A stretch of 64,000 bases of DNA from CAVSUB01 sp963816725 (GCA_963816725.1 CAWFMC010000016.1:80403-144402); one strand, 5' to 3'; positions 48,750 to 58,784 are shown, numbered from the stretch's first letter. The notes: generated by a model from the sequence alone, not told the origin. Made by a program: numbers and translations.

Positions 48750-49750
48750 GTGCGCGGCTCTGGCAAAAGCTATCGCGTGAATTGGCCCAGCGTTCGGCCC
48801 GGGTCTGCCGAAGCCTACGTCTTTGCCACATTGTGTGTCGTCATCGCCAGCCTCCTACGTTGGGGGCTGGGACGGCGAGCGAAAACATAACTTTTCCGAC
48901 GTTTTATCCGGCGGTGCTTTTTTCGGCGCTGATTTGCGGTCGCGGGGCTGGCACCATTTGCTTCGGTATTGGGCGGCGTTATTGGCTGGTGGGCTTTCAT
49001 GCCGCGCATTTTACGTTCTTTTCCGGTGACGCTGGGACGACAATATCGGCTTACTAATGTATTTTTCCGCTTTCTGCTCATAGTGTGGGGTGCAGACCAC
49101 TATCGCATTTTACGAAGCGTCTTGAAGACGAAGAGAAATTTAGAAAACTGGCCGTTGACGAGCTTGCACACCGACTAAAAAACAAACTGGCCACCATCCA
49201 GTCCATCATAGTTTTCAACTTCGCGATGATCCGCGATTAGAGAATGCAATTTTAAGCCGTCTCTCTGCGCTCTCGGCGACCGACGACCTTATCATGGCCA
49301 CGCAGGGACACGGCGCGGGCCTTCGCGGCATCCTCTCCGCCGAACTTCGCCCCTATGGAGTATCGCGAGTGTCGATGGAGGGGCCAGATGTTCTGCTGCC
49401 GCCGAAGTTAGCGTTGATGATGGCGCTGCTCGTTCACGAACTCGCTACCAATGCTGCAAAATACGGTGCGTTCGAGTTCAGTGGGTAACCTATCAATCCA
49501 ATGGTCGCTTGCCGATGCACGATTGGACCTTGAATGGCCTGAAAGCGGCGGACCAACTGTTATTGCTCCAGACCATCGCGGTTTTGGAACGCGACTATTT
49601 TCACGTGCCCTTGAGCAGTTTGGCGGCGCGGTCGAGGCGACTTTTGCAACAACAGGGCTTATTTGCAAATTAAGCTTTGTATTTCAAGAAAGCTCGCCAA
49701 CCTTGGCTCCTGAGTTTGACCGGCACCCAGCCCAACATACTCGCAGCTGA
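48750..49750 (+). pseudogene. HWE-type sensor histidine kinase with DUF4118-like membrane domain (frame broken)
   Basis: The N-terminal region (AYVFATLCVVIASLLRWGLG, FPTFYPAVLFSALICGRGAG) is a DUF4118-like multi-TM sensor domain. After frame breaks, VDELAHRLKNKLATIQSII is the phosphoacceptor H-box of the HWE/HisKA_2 group, and VHELATNAAKYGAF is the N box; HRGFGTRLFSRALEQFGG is the G box. Breaks lie near 48,990, 49,060-49,130, 49,220 and 49,480. The start is uncertain. A cognate regulator is not adjacent. Confidence 0.72.
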
Positions 49751-50036
49751 CTAAAACTGTCGCGCTAACTGCAATGTCCGCTATTGGCGCCCGCACTGGC
49801 CGCAATAGTCTCGGCCCAACTCTTTCCGTCTGGGGCTCGCCGGTCAGTCGTTGGCCCCGGGCGAGTAATCGCTGTCACCCGTCCACCAAGGGGTTATGAG
49901 GCCTCCAAGTTTTGTCCAGCGGGTACTGCCGAGGCTTTGAGCTTTAGCAACGCGGCGCCCTTTGATGTTCGTTCGCGCTGAAAGGCCACAACGATGGGAG
50001 CCAAGGCAATCCCACGGATGCTATTAAAGGGAAGCA

Positions 50037-50483
50037 ATGTGCCGGCGTTTTACCAATCGACTGACTTGGCGCGAGATTGTTGCCCTCTATCGTTTGAGCG
50101 TTCCGGCAACGCCCGAACGCAATTTGCCAGCGCGCTATAACATCTGCCCTACCGACACGATTGACACGGTAATTGAACGCGGGGGATGGCGTGAACTGAT
50201 GCCGATGCGGTGGGGATTGGTGCCGTCGTGGTGGAAAAAGAAGGCGAAGGAAGCCCCGGCGACCTTTAATGCGGGTGCCGAAACAGTGGCCGAGAAGCCG
50301 ATGTTTCGCGACGCATTCAAACGCTCGCGGTGTCTCATTCCCGCCTCCGGCTATTACGAGTGGCAAAAAACGCCGACCGGCAAGCAGCCCTACTTCTACG
50401 CTGCGCGCGATGGCTCACCACTGACAATCGCCGGGCTATGGGATGAATGGAAAGACATAGACGTTTCAACACGACCGCCTTAG
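50037..50483 (+). pseudogene. SRAP/HMCES-family protein, C-terminally truncated
   Basis: Begins MCRRF, placing the conserved Cys2 that crosslinks abasic sites in HMCES/YedK. RYNICPTD, MRWGLVPSWWKK, FNAGAETVAEKPMFRDAFK and CLIPASGYYEWQK are family motifs. The protein stops at 148 aa after WDEWKDI; the family is about 200-230 aa and the conserved C-terminal His region (HDRMP) is missing. So it is probably inactive. Confidence 0.8.
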
Positions 50484-50549
50484 AGCCTCGGCTCAGCGCG
50501 AGATACGAAAACCCGACATCATGTCGGGCGCAATTTTTGCGACGACCGT

Positions 50550-50840
50550 GTGTGGACTCGGTTCTTCCCTGAGCCGCAAGAGGCGGTTCCGATCATCGCG
50601 GACGAGAACGACGAGCGCGAGTGGGAGGCCAAGTGCGAGGAGGCCGAATGGCGGCGGGAGAACGGGTTGGGCATTGACTTTGCCCTGCCCGGGAGGCGCC
50701 GTCCGCGCGAGCGGCCTGATAACCCGCGCAACCTGCCCTGCCCGTCCTGCGATACGCCCAACCGCCTGACGCGACAGGACAGGGCGCTTGGCTACCAGTG
50801 CGACACCTGCGCTGATAAGGCGGAACGTGGCTGCGATTAA
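50550..50840 (+). CDS. Small protein with C-terminal zinc ribbon
   Basis: 96 aa, GTG start. The C-terminal CPSCDTPNRLTRQDRALGY is followed by CDTCADKAERGCD, a CxxC...CxxC zinc ribbon. The N-terminal part is acidic (DENDEREWEAKCEEAEWRRE). A perfect CCCGACAT-ATGTCGGG palindrome (50,508-50,525) precedes it and may be a terminator for the gene before. Confidence 0.45.
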   Translation: MWTRFFPEPQEAVPIIADENDEREWEAKCEEAEWRRENGLGIDFALPGRRRPRERPDNPRNLPCPSCDTPNRLTRQDRALGYQCDTCADKAERGCD

Positions 50841-50914
50841 CCCCCATTTATCGGTACAAGGTTGGGGCGCAAATGCCCCAACAACCTCCTGATCTAGCAA
50901 GAGGAATCGCCATA

Positions 50915-51106
50915 ATGGTCTGCCTGACAAAAGCACAGCGTGACGCCTTGTTTCGCCTGTTCCAACGTGACTTCCCGTCATGGGTGACGCCGTCCAGACA
51001 GAACAGCATCACGCGCGAAGAAAAATTAAGTGACACAGGTCGTGGACTCCCTTCCCGATTTAGGCAGTTTGGCGCCCATTGCGGTTCCGACTGGCCCAAG
51101 CCATGA
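50915..51106 (+). CDS. Short ORF, probably 3'-disrupted
   Basis: 63 aa from ATG 50915. MVCLTKAQRDALFRLFQRDF resembles the start of short accessory proteins found with phage-like DNA in rhizobia. The rest is not convincing, suggesting a frame break near 51,030. Function unknown. Confidence 0.33.
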   Translation: MVCLTKAQRDALFRLFQRDFPSWVTPSRQNSITREEKLSDTGRGLPSRFRQFGAHCGSDWPKP

Positions 51107-51370
51107 GACCAAGTGTCCGCGGTCGTTTCCTTATCTTGCGCTGGTGATGCTCTTTGATGCTGGGCCGTCGACGACCTCTAATGGTCGGACAGCCACTGTC
51201 ATCAGGCTGCCGCACATTCTGATACGGGCCCATAACGACTCGCGACGGACGCCATGGGTTCGAGCGAGCGCGGCGGCCCCGCACAGTGTTTCAGCAGGGA
51301 ATAGACGAGACAGCGTTGTCGCCCTTACAGATATAGGATGGTGGCGACAGTTTTTGTCCCAGTGGAAACC

Positions 51371-52129
51371 TTAATCGTCTGACGTCGGGACTTCACGGAT
51401 CAACCGCGCACCACGGGGGCCGCTTATTTCGGCCTCCTTCGCATCAGCAAGATGATTGATTATTCGATTTACCGCGCGGCGCCGAGAGTCACGCGACAGA
51501 GCGCATAAGCCGGGGAATATGGTGACAAGATCAATTAGGTCGTCAGTGCTCATCCAGCTAGGCGAGAGCAACGCTCGGACGTTGTCGACACGAACTTCTC
51601 TGGAGTTGGGCATCATCGTGCGAGCCGCCTTTGCGTCGGCCCGCTTACGGCGTTGTGTATCCCGATCACGCTGGCGCTTGCGCGATTTCCTGATCTCCTC
51701 CCATTCCGCCTCGGTAAGGCCGCACGGCGCTATGGTGGTGATGTTGAGTTCGGTCCGCTCGTCATCTGTAAGACCGAGATGGGTGCCTAAGGCGGTTGCG
51801 GTCCATATTCGGCCCGCTGCATCAACCATTGGCTCAAGTTCGGACTCGCTTATCCACGCTGCCCATGAACGAACCCACCTGTGCAAGAACAGTGCGGCGT
51901 CCGAACGCCGGACGATATGATCTAGCGCCACAGCGAGGTCTTCTCGCCCGGAATCATCATCTGGCAGCGTCAGACTGCCGTAGCGATGGTGAAAGAACCG
52001 CACAAGGTCGCGCAGTCGCATGAGACCGATAAAATTGATGGTATCGTCACGCCGACGCCGGGCACGGGCATAGCGGCGAGCAACCTCGCGGCGTCTGCCG
52101 CGGATGTTATTGGGCGACGGGAGTGGCAT
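51371..52129 (-). CDS. Conserved-looking basic protein of unknown function
   Basis: 252 aa, intact, with a very basic stretch near the centre (RKSRKRQRDRDTQRRKRAD) preceded by LTEAEWEEI, and a C-terminal region (LSRDSRRRAVNRIINHLADA) that could be a winged-helix-like domain. It lies downstream of the excisionase-like HTH gene on the same strand. The location next to an integrated element suggests replication or regulation; that is inference. Confidence 0.6.
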   Translation of the reverse strand: MPLPSPNNIRGRRREVARRYARARRRRDDTINFIGLMRLRDLVRFFHHRYGSLTLPDDDSGREDLAVALDHIVRRSDAALFLHRWVRSWAAWISESELEPMVDAAGRIWTATALGTHLGLTDDERTELNITTIAPCGLTEAEWEEIRKSRKRQRDRDTQRRKRADAKAARTMMPNSREVRVDNVRALLSPSWMSTDDLIDLVTIFPGLCALSRDSRRRAVNRIINHLADAKEAEISGPRGARLIREVPTSDD

Positions 52130-52283
52130 GTCACGGCTCGCTGTCGCGGTTTGGGTTGCGACCTACCCTTTGGCGCTTTGGCGCGACCTTTGTCCCCACC
52201 GCTGCTTTTCGGGCTTTCGCCGCACCCATCGCCCCGTAGCGTGCGTGACCACGGTCGCGGCGTTTCACTGTGTCCATCATCGA

Positions 52284-52511
52284 TCACGCCTCCAGCAGAT
52301 TGCCAGAGGCACGCGCGTCCAACCATTCCCGTGCATGTCGCACGCGGATGCCGAGACGACGTTCTGAGAGCTTGGTGACGGTGGGACCTTCGCCCCGAGC
52401 GATCAACCGGCGCAACGTAACAAGCGAGATGCCCGCATTGCTCGCAAATTGGGACAGCGTAAGTACGCGATCTTCGTTAAAAGGCAGAACAGCTGACTCG
52501 TGGTTACCCAT
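52284..52511 (-). CDS. AlpA/MerR-like helix-turn-helix (excisionase-type) protein
   Basis: 75 aa. LTLSQFASNAGISLVTLRRL and a wing with GPTVTKLSERRLGI then the recognition-type VRHAREWLDARA are typical of small AlpA/Xis-like DNA-binding proteins. It probably regulates the adjacent island or its excision. ATG 52511. Confidence 0.62.
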   Translation of the reverse strand: MGNHESAVLPFNEDRVLTLSQFASNAGISLVTLRRLIARGEGPTVTKLSERRLGIRVRHAREWLDARASGNLLEA

Positions 52512-52783
52512 GAACTCACTCCAAATGTAATGACCATTTGCGAGTCGTTAATCCCTGCGCCCGAGTTTGGCACGCGCAATTCGCTTTTTTAGGCAATTGT
52601 TGCCTACGCCAATCCACAGAAAAATGATTGCCCGTTTGCGGCCGTGCGGAAGCTCACTCTCGCTGCCGTTTTAGTGAGGTCACCCAAGCGACTGTCTTGG
52701 GAAAACGTCGCTGAGAAATCTTCCCAGAGTCTTCCCAGTAAGATCTGTCGGGAAGACAGGTTTTCAAAAGTGCCTGATTTTAT

Positions 52784-52820
52784 TGGCGCGCCCGAACGGA
52801 TTCGAACCGCTGACCCCCAA
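52784..52820 (-). other. Attachment site: 3' end of a tRNA gene at the element boundary
   Basis: On the minus strand the bases read GGGGGTCAGCGG-TTCGAAT-CCGTT-CGGGCGC-G-CCA, a T arm, acceptor 3' strand, discriminator and CCA. The 5' half of the tRNA is absent, so this is a fragment left by site-specific integration. It lies about 160 bp upstream of the integrase. Confidence 0.72.
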
Positions 52821-52901
52821 ATTCGTAGTCTGATAAACTGCGATAAAACCCGCAAAAACCGGGACAAGTCCGACTAGGATTTTGTCAAAAACCCGGTAGA
52901 T

Positions 52902-52966
52902 ATTAGCCCGGTGTTAGCCGATTTTTGCGGGCTTGATAATTGCCCGATGTTAGCCGGGCGTTAGCC
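52902..52966. repeat. Paired GTTAGCC direct repeats, left end
   Basis: Two pairs: ATTAGCC 52902 with GTTAGCC 52913, and GTTAGCC 52949 with GTTAGCC 52960. Within each pair the starts are 11 bp apart. A third pair with the same spacing is at 63933/63944. Position and spacing fit arm-type integrase sites. Confidence 0.6.
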
Positions 52967-52981
52967 AGGGGGATTTTGAAC

Positions 52982-54171
52982 ATGCGCAAGACACTCTCCG
53001 ACAAGGGCGTTGCCGCGCTCAAGCCGCGGCCGCAACGCTACGCCTTTCCCGATCCGGAATTGCGCGGCCACTATGTTCGCGTGCAACCGGGTGGCGCCAA
53101 GGCATTCGTCACGGTCGCGCGCAACCCGAACGGCAAACAGGTCTGGGCGACTATCGGCGCCGCCGACGTGCTGAGCATCGATGATGCGCGCAAGAAAGCG
53201 CGCGGGCGATCGAGCGGGTGCGAACCGGGTTGCCAGCACTGGAAGCACCGCCGACCAAACCCAACAGCTTCGAGGACGTTGCCGGACAATGGTTGAAGCG
53301 GCACGTGCAAGTCAAAGGCTTGCGATCGGAGAAAGAGATAGTGCGATTACTGCAAGCGCATGTATTCCCGCGCTGGATGGACCGCGCCTTTCTCGGTATT
53401 CGTCGCTCCGATGTCGCCGCCCTGCTCGACGAGGTCGAGGACGAACATGGCGCGCGCCAGGCCGACGACGTCCTCGCCATCGTGCGCGGCATCATGAATT
53501 GGTCAGCACCCGCCACGACGATTATGTCGCCGCCAATCGTGAAAGGGATGCGGCGCACGAATCCGAAGGCGCGGCGCGCGTCCGTGTGCTCAATGATGAC
53601 GAAATCCGCGCCATCTGGAAGGTAGCTGAATCGAATGGTGACATTCGGCGGTATTGTCCAAATGCTTTTGCTAACGGCGCAGCGGCGGGAAAAAGTGCTG
53701 TCGGTGCGCTGGCAGGACGTTTCCATTGATGGCGAATGGACGATCCCGACCGAGGCGCGCGAGAAAGGTACGGCTGGCGTGGTGATGCTGTCCGACGCGG
53801 CGCGCGCAATCATTGTTAAGCAGCCGCGCATGGGTAGCAATCCGTTTGTCTTCGCTGGCCGCGGCGATGGACATTTCAACGGCCACAGCAAGGCCAAGCG
53901 GCTGTTCGATGCCAAGTTGCCTGATATGCCACAATGGCAGCTGCATGATTTGCGCAGAACCGCCCGCTCGCTCATGAGCCGCGCCGGCGTACGACCGGAT
54001 ATCGCCGAGCGTGTCATGGGTCATGCCATTGCCGGTGTCGAAGGTGTTTACGATCGGCACAGCTACGATGACGAAAAGGCCGCCGCACTGGCCAAGCTGG
54101 CGGCGCTCATTGATGGCATAGTGAATCCGCGCGAGAACGTCACCCCGATGCGCAAGAGAGCGAAGCGATGA
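52982..54171 (+). CDS. Tyrosine integrase, P4/DUF4102 type (frame broken)
   Basis: About 395 aa when joined. The N-terminal DUF4102 arm-binding domain (MRKTLSDKGVAALKP, YVRVQPGGAKAFVTVAR) is followed by the core-binding domain (WLKRHVQVKGLRSEKEIVRL) and the catalytic domain: first Arg in LLTAQRREKVLSVRW, LHDLRRTARSL, MGHAIAGVEGVYDRHSY with the nucleophilic Tyr. Breaks lie near 53,200, 53,505 and 53,605. It integrates the element at the adjacent tRNA fragment. Confidence 0.88.
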
Positions 54172-54802
54172 CGCGATTGCCGTCAACCTCGTCGAGGCTC
54201 AGGCGCTTGCGGTTGCGCGAGATTGGATTGCGTGGCACCGCGAAAGTCCGGATGGAATATTTCACCCGAATGCCGCCGCCGTTTTTGGCACATCGCTGAT
54301 GAAGCGGTTTGCCCAATCTCATCCATTCGGTGCCGACGACGTTGTATATTTTGCCGAGCATGGCTCTAAGGAGGCGGACCTTGCCTTGCGCGAATTGATC
54401 GCCGAGTACACCGATCGAGGCGAACCGCTAACGGCCGTTTTGCGGGCATATAATATCCGGCTTATCAACCCGAGTAACCGACCAAGGAAGCACGGCGCCG
54501 GGCGGGCTGAAAATTTCATTCGCGATGCGGGGATCTGGTTCTTGGTCGAAGCGCTGATCATCAAATGCGATTTGCGGCCAACTCAGCGTACGAACCGGAA
54601 GACAAAATTACACCCACCGTCCGCTTCCAGCATTGCAGCCGCGGCGCTGTCGGATGCGAAAATAAACATCCCGATAGGTTTTAAGGCTGTCGAAAAGATT
54701 TGGGGCCGGTATCTGCCTGCGTTTGCCGGCGAAAGGGTCGCTGCCGGTACGAAGTTCGCTGCCGGTATCCCGCCCGGATACGCGGGTCTCTTCGGTAGGT
54801 AA
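54168..54802 (+). CDS. Hypothetical protein following the integrase
   Basis: ATG 54168 overlaps the integrase stop; a frame break within the first codons must be bridged to reach DAIAVNLVEAQALAVARDWI. The protein then runs to 54802 (about 210 aa) with WIAWHRESPDGIFHPN and ADLALRELIAEYTDRGEPLT, a mostly helical body. No domain is recognised. It travels with the integrase in this element. Confidence 0.55.
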
Positions 54803-54897
54803 GACCGTCCTACGAATTAGCCCTTTAACTTAGAGGACCACTAGCCCGCAAAAATGGGACATATGAATTCTCGGTTCATCAAACCGGGAGTCCCGCC

Positions 54898-55152
54898 ATG
54901 CAGAGGCGTCTGCGCTATGCCGACCTTGAGAGGCTCGGCATCGTCAATACCCGCGAAACCTTTCAAAACTGAATTTGCAAGCGGGGTTTCCCGCGCGGCC
55001 AATTAACCGGTCCCAATAGCCGCACCTGGGGCGAGGACGAGGTCCAGGCTTGGCTCGATAGCCGGCCGACCGCGACCAAGCCGGATTTACCGAAGCCGAC
55101 GGGCCGCCGCGGTCGCCCGCGCAAAGCCGATCGCGCCGGGGTCGAGGTCTAA
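54898..55152 (+). pseudogene. AlpA-like HTH protein with an in-frame TGA
   Basis: ATG 54898 starts MQRRLRYADLERLGIVNTRE; the codon at 54970-54972 is TGA where family members usually have Trp. The same frame continues ICKRGFP, TWGEDEVQAWLDSRPTAT and a Lys/Arg-rich tail GRRGRPRKADRA to TAA 55150-55152. One G-to-A change (TGG to TGA) explains it. Unlike the neighbours there is no frame shift. Confidence 0.6.
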
Positions 55153-55403
55153 TGCTCGACAAAGTTCGGTCGGCGGGCTTGGCGACCGCCGACCGACAAG
55201 GGAATGCTTCACTAAGGGCTAGGAGGCATCCCAATAGTCAAAATCGCAAGGTATTGCAAACGGCCATCCCTTGGTCGTGGCTGCAGATTGGGCAAATCGC
55301 CACTGAGCTGGTTTTGCCCAAGGTTGCCGCCGCAAGGGAGCGCGACCGCACAGTCCGTCTGCGGCTCGGCCTCGACTTGGTCGACTGGGAGGGGCGCCCA
55401 TGA
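55152..55403 (+). CDS. Small protein of unknown function
   Basis: 83 aa; the ATG overlaps the previous stop (TAATG). The C-terminal part IPWSWLQIGQIATELVLPKV and RDRTVRLRLGLDLVDWEGRP is well-formed; the first 30 residues are Arg-rich and could be out of frame. It overlaps the next start by ATGA. Confidence 0.45.
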   Translation: MLDKVRSAGLATADRQGNASLRARRHPNSQNRKVLQTAIPWSWLQIGQIATELVLPKVAAARERDRTVRLRLGLDLVDWEGRP

Positions 55404-55677
55404 CAACCGCTCCAACTCCATCAAGTTTGCGCAACAACAGTCGGCGTCTCGATCGCCGCAATGCCGGCGTTGCCACCGTGCTGCGCGCGATGCGCGACGG
55501 CGCCACTTGCAGTTGGAATTTTACGAGACAGGTCCGAGGTGGCGCATGTCGAACGGTCGATATGTGAACGCCGCAGTCGCCCGGATCGTCATTGCGGACA
55601 AACACGTTGTCGGTGTTGGCGACACCTTATTCGAGGATGGACCGTCGCAGACGTGGCGCTTCGTCGAAAGACTTTGA
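55400..55677 (+). CDS. Small protein of unknown function (frame broken near 55,501)
   Basis: ATG 55400 gives MTTAPTPSSLRNNSRRLDRR and VATVLRAMRDGA. After one missing base near 55,501 it continues HLQLEFYETGPRWRMSNGRY and VVGVGDTLFEDGPSQTWRF. About 92 aa. No family is recognised; it is part of a run of overlapping small genes. Confidence 0.45.
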
Positions 55678-55706
55678 AACCAGCAACCAACCAGGAGGAC
55701 ACGTCA

Positions 55707-56328
55707 ATGACGACCAAACCAACGTTGCAGCCCATCGAGCCCGCAGCGGAGACGAATTCCGAAACTGCAGCTGCCCCCGATCCATTCGCGCCCGAAAATC
55801 TGCGGCTCAGTCAGTCGTTCAACGAAATGGTGGGCGTGAAAAAGATTCTGACGTACGGTGCCGGTGCGCAAGCCAGGCGCGCAAGATTTTGTGCGCGTGC
55901 GTCCCGGTCCTGAATATCGTGAAAATTTCCCGATCATCGATCTCAAAGATGATCGTGAGGAATTTGTTGTAACTGCCGCGCTGGTGCCCGAGCTGCTTAC
56001 CGAAGTGGTCAACAAGACGCTGTACCTCGCGATCAACAAGCAAGGCACGGTTTTCTTTTGGCCGGTTCGGTTGCCAACGCCGGATGGCAAGGATTTGGAC
56101 TGGTGGCGCTCAGGACGTGAAGCCGCTGACCGCGCAACACGCACTTGGGTCCGCGTCAGGGCGAACATGAACCTCGGCGCCTACGAAATTTACGAAGCGG
56201 CCGCCACTCTGAGCGAGCCTGAATGGCCCGATCTGTCATATTGGGACCTCATTAAGATTGCGTTCAAGGACCACTTGATCGGGGACTTGGATCATCCGGT
56301 GATTAAGCGACTGCGCGGACTGGCGTGA
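55707..56328 (+). CDS. Hypothetical accessory protein of the element (frame broken near 55,860)
   Basis: About 206 aa. The N terminus is Pro/Ala-rich (MTTKPTLQPIEPAAETNSE), then NEMVGVKKIL, and after one frame step PVRKPGAQDFVRVRPGPEYR, LVPELLTEVVNKTLYLAIN, FFWPVRLPTPDGKDLDWWRS. GGAGG precedes ATG 55707. The function is unknown; its location before the polymerase suggests early element functions. Confidence 0.55.
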
Positions 56329-56338
56329 AAGGTCGGTC

Positions 56339-56590
56339 ATGGCCGCTCGCAATCACGCAGCGAACGCCGGCACGCACTCTTATGCGGCGCGCGGCCCGGA
56401 TAACTACTCAACACCGCCATCGGCCGTTGAGGCGCTCCTGCGCTGCGAACGATTGCCACATAGAATTTGGGAGCCGGCGGCGGGGTTCGGCTCGATCGTG
56501 ACGGCTCTACGCGCTGCCGGCCACGATGTGACCGCTGGCGATCCGACCACGCTTCACCGTATATCGGCACGTCGCGAGGTGCGCGCGTGA
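56339..56590 (+). pseudogene. N-terminal fragment of a SAM-dependent methyltransferase
   Basis: 83 aa: YSTPPSAVEALLRCE, then IWEPAAGFGSIVTALRAAGH, which resembles motif I (E-P-A-x-G-x-G) of phage-type class I methyltransferases. It ends before the catalytic DPPY-type motif. The stop overlaps the polymerase start region. Confidence 0.5.
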
Positions 56591-58322
56591 ACGGCTTGAG
56601 CGCATTCCGCGAAATCGTGTTGGCGGATTTTGAGTTCACTAGCCTTCCCGGCGAACGGCCGGTGCCGATCGGCTTGGTTGCCCATGAATTGCGGAGCGGC
56701 CGGCGCTTCCGAATTTTTCGCGGTCAATTCGGATCAACACCACCATACGCCACCGGCACTGATGTTCTTGTTCGTCGCATACTACGCGTCGTGCCGAGCT
56801 TGGCTGTTACCGGGTTCTCGGCTGGCCGATGCCCGAACGCGTCCTCGATCTCTTTGCCGAGTTTCGCGATCGCACCAACGGGCTACCCACAGCTGCCGGA
56901 GCTAGTCTGTTCGGCGCACTAACCCATTTTGGTTTGGATGTTGCCGGCGCCGACGAAAAGAAAGAGATGCAACAGGCGATCGGTGCCGGCCAATGGGAAG
57001 GCCGTTTCAATCCGTCTGAAATTCTCGATTATTGCGAACAGGATGTGCTCGCACTCAAACGGCTTCTGTTGGCCATGCTGCCGAAGATTGATCTGCCGCG
57101 CGCATTATTGCGTGGTCGCTACATGGCGGCGGCGGCGGCGATGGAATACGCCGGCGTTCCGATCGATACCGAAATGTTGGCGTTGTTGCGGGGTGGTTGG
57201 GCCCATATTCAGGACCAACTGATTGCTGCAATCGATCGTGATTACGGCGTGTTTGATGGTCGCGTATTCAAGCTCGAACGGTTCGCTAGTTGGCTCACGG
57301 CAAACCGGATCCCTTGGCCACGCTTGGAAAGTGGCCGACTGGACCTCAGTGATGATACGTTCCGACAACAGGCGCGCGCACATCCCCGCGTATCCCCGTT
57401 GCGGGAATTGCGGAGTAGCCTGAGTGAATTGCGTCTAAATGATCTTGCTGTTGGTGCGGACGGTCGTAACCGCACGATCTTGTCAGCATTTCGTGCGCGC
57501 AGCTCACGCAATCAGCCAAGCAATTCGCGATTTATATTTGGGCCCTCCGTTTGGTTGCGCGGATTGATTAAGCCGGCGCCAGGTTACGCCGTCGCGTATG
57601 TAGATTGGCAACAGCAAGAGTTCGGAATTGCTGCCGCGCTATCCGGCGATCCGCTGATGCGAACGGCATATCGGTCCGGTGATCCCTATCTTGCTTTCGC
57701 CAAACAATCCGGTGCTGTGCCATTAGACGCCACCAAGGCTACGCACGGCTCTCAGCGTGAGCTGTTCAAGCAATGCGTACTAGCCGTTCAATATGGAATG
57801 CAAAGTCCGTCTTTGGCGTTGAAGATCGATCAGCCGGCGATCGTTGCGCGCGATTTACTGAAGGCGCATCGCGAGACTTACAAAACTTTCTGGCGTTGGT
57901 CGGATGCCGCGGTTGATAAGGCAATACTCACCGGCTCACTGCATACTGTGTTTGGCTGGCATGTTCACGTTGGCGAGAAACCCAATCCGCGGTCGTTACG
58001 AAATTTCCCAATGCAAGCCAATGGTGCCGAAATGCTGCGGCTGGCTTGTTGCCTAGCCACTGAGCGCGGCGTTGAAATCTGCGCCCCCGTCCATGATGCG
58101 GTGTTGATCTGCGTGCCGGTCGATCGACTCAGTGAGGACATTGCCACCACCAGGGCGGCAATGGCGGAAGCTTCCCGCGTGGTGCTCGCCGGCTTTGAAC
58201 TCGGGACGGACGTTTCGGTTACACGCTGGCCGAACCGTTACATGGATCCCCGCGGAAAGGTGATGTGGGAGCGCGTCACTGGCTTGTTGCGGCAGTCCGT
58301 TGCTGAAAGGTTGTCGGCATGA
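56587..58322 (+). CDS. Family A DNA polymerase with 3'-5' exonuclease domain (frame broken near 56,770 and 56,815)
   Basis: About 577 aa from GTG 56587. The exonuclease domain shows the D-x-E pair in IVLADFEF near residue 14 and the exo III Y-C-E-Q-D near 145. Polymerase motif A is YVDWQQQEFGIAAALSGD, motif B RELFKQCVLAVQYGM, motif C PVHDAVLI with its catalytic Asp. It lacks the 5'-3' nuclease of PolI, as in phage replicative enzymes. It probably replicates the integrated element. It overlaps the winged-helix gene by ATGA. Confidence 0.87.
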
Positions 58323-58729
58323 TTGAGGATCCCGATCCCTACGCCGACTTGAAGCAGCATCGGTTGACGCCCGAAACTCAGGCTCTGATCGAGCGTCGGG
58401 TTGCCTTTGAGCCCAGGAAGATTCAGAAACGCCAGCAGCATTTCGTCCAGGTGCCGTGGTCGTGGGTTGAGCGTCTACCGGGCGCTGCGGGGCACACTTA
58501 CCTGGTCGCCCTGCACCTGTTGTATCTGCATTGGAAGGGTAAAGGTGGGCCGGTCAAGCTGCCAAATGGAATGCTCAAGATTGATGGCGTCAGCCGCCAG
58601 TCAAAGTGGCGAGCGTTGGTCGACTTGGAACGGCGAGGCTTGATCGTCGTGGAACGTCGTCACAGCAAATCGCCGGTCGTGCGGCTGAAACCTGCCTTAC
58701 ATCTGTTACACAACCTGCCCCATATCTGA
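58319..58729 (+). CDS. Winged-helix-like protein coupled to the polymerase
   Basis: 136 aa, start overlapping the polymerase stop. FVQVPWSWVERLPGAAGHTY, ALHLLYLHWKGKGGPVKLPN, and SRQSKWRALVDLERRGLIVV fit a helix-turn-helix with a wing (VERRHSKSPVVRLK). It is candidate DNA-binding or replication-accessory protein. Its last 40 bp overlap the repeat cluster described next. Confidence 0.62.
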   Translation: MIEDPDPYADLKQHRLTPETQALIERRVAFEPRKIQKRQQHFVQVPWSWVERLPGAAGHTYLVALHLLYLHWKGKGGPVKLPNGMLKIDGVSRQSKWRALVDLERRGLIVVERRHSKSPVVRLKPALHLLHNLPHI

Positions 58730-58784
58730 GGCAGGTTGTGTAACGGATCTGGGGCAGGTTTTTTGGAATCCTGCCTCACATCTG
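58691..58784. repeat. Iteron-like repeats and a perfect 15-bp inverted repeat
   Basis: Direct copies of CCTGCCYYAYATCTG start at 58691, 58714 and 58770, and an inverted copy (GGATCTGGGGCAGG) lies at 58745-58758. GTTACACAACCTGCC (58705-58719) pairs perfectly with GGCAGGTTGTGTAAC (58730-58744). The last arm GGGGCAGG is followed by TTTTTT, so part of it may be an intrinsic terminator. Confidence 0.75.

Noticed and set aside
49784..49981. Plus-strand open frame of 65 codons
   Set aside because: Begins inside a repeat fragment, has no motif and looks like degenerate intergenic DNA.
52784..52860. Complete tRNA gene at the element boundary
   Set aside because: Only the T arm and 3' acceptor strand are present; no matching 5' acceptor, D arm or anticodon stem could be found upstream.
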